This document shows positions 5,514 through 5,583 of a DNA stretch of 5,583 nt, piece after piece. The notes under the pieces are model-generated. The model was not told where the DNA came from, did no database searches, and saw only the letters and a list, made by a program, of their open reading frames with translations. The first letter of the stretch is position 1; every line of letters begins with the position of its first letter. The stretch lies in the NCBI GenBank assembly GCA_937900305.1, contig CALCCV010000439.1, forward strand, positions 1 to 5,583. Reading direction: 5' to 3'. Source of the stretch: an uncultured Pseudobdellovibrionaceae bacterium (GTDB taxonomy: Bacteria > Bdellovibrionota > Bdellovibrionia > Bdellovibrionales > Bdellovibrionaceae). Both the position numbers and the translations under genes were made by a program.

Positions 5514-5583
5514 ATGAATTCTGCGGTTAAGAAAGCACTTCCTGACGCGATTTCTGAACGAAAAATTTTAATAGTTGACGATG
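5514..5583 (+). CDS. Receiver-domain protein, 5' end only
   Basis: Only 23 codons are in the window. The hand translation starts MNSAVKKALPDAIS and runs into ERKILIVDD. The last stretch is the first strand and acidic pair of a CheY-like receiver domain, preceded by a short leader of about 15 residues. It lies 21 nt after the receiver-PilZ gene with a good ribosome binding site, so it is probably the third gene of the plus-strand operon. What follows the receiver (output domain, kinase core or nothing) lies beyond the right edge. Calling it a response regulator is likely but rests on this short motif. Confidence 0.7.
   Translation, partial: MNSAVKKALPDAISERKILIVDD

Overview
The window is about 47-50% GC by eye and carries seven protein genes packed head to tail in two divergent, signalling-rich operons. 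I see no RNA genes, mobile elements or CRISPR arrays. The mix of a c-type di-haem peroxidase, a FIST sensor protein with a partner PAS kinase, a kinase with an all-helical periplasmic sensor, and a receiver-PilZ regulator suggests a Gram-negative, respiring, environmental proteobacterium or a relative such as Bdellovibrionota or a former deltaproteobacterial group. That placement is inferred from gene content alone.

Left operon, minus strand, read from about 4393 down to 1. A membrane-anchored di-haem cytochrome c peroxidase (3305-4393) overlaps by 14 nt a membrane histidine kinase with a DAHL-like periplasmic domain (1669-3318). After a 44-nt gap comes a FIST-domain protein that starts with TTG (485-1624). 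An ATGA overlap then joins it to a PAS sensor kinase that runs off the left edge (1-488). This operon shows an electron-transfer enzyme, two kinases and a cytoplasmic ligand-sensing protein, but no response regulator within the window.

Right operon, plus strand, from 4546. A 73-residue protein consists of little more than a histidine-kinase-like phosphoacceptor hairpin with no ATPase domain. It overlaps by ATGA a receiver-PilZ response regulator whose c-di-GMP motif is degenerate (4764-5492). A further receiver-domain gene starts at 5514 and is cut by the right edge.

The two operons share a 152-nt divergent intergenic region (4394-4545). It contains a perfect extended -10 promoter for the right operon, an imperfect tandem repeat next to it, and a weak FNR/DNR-like site that could serve the peroxidase operon. 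My working model, which is inference, is one redox- or NO-related signalling module: the left operon supplies enzyme and sensors, and the right supplies a phosphotransfer-like mini-protein and regulators. The most unusual element is the free-standing phosphoacceptor hairpin.
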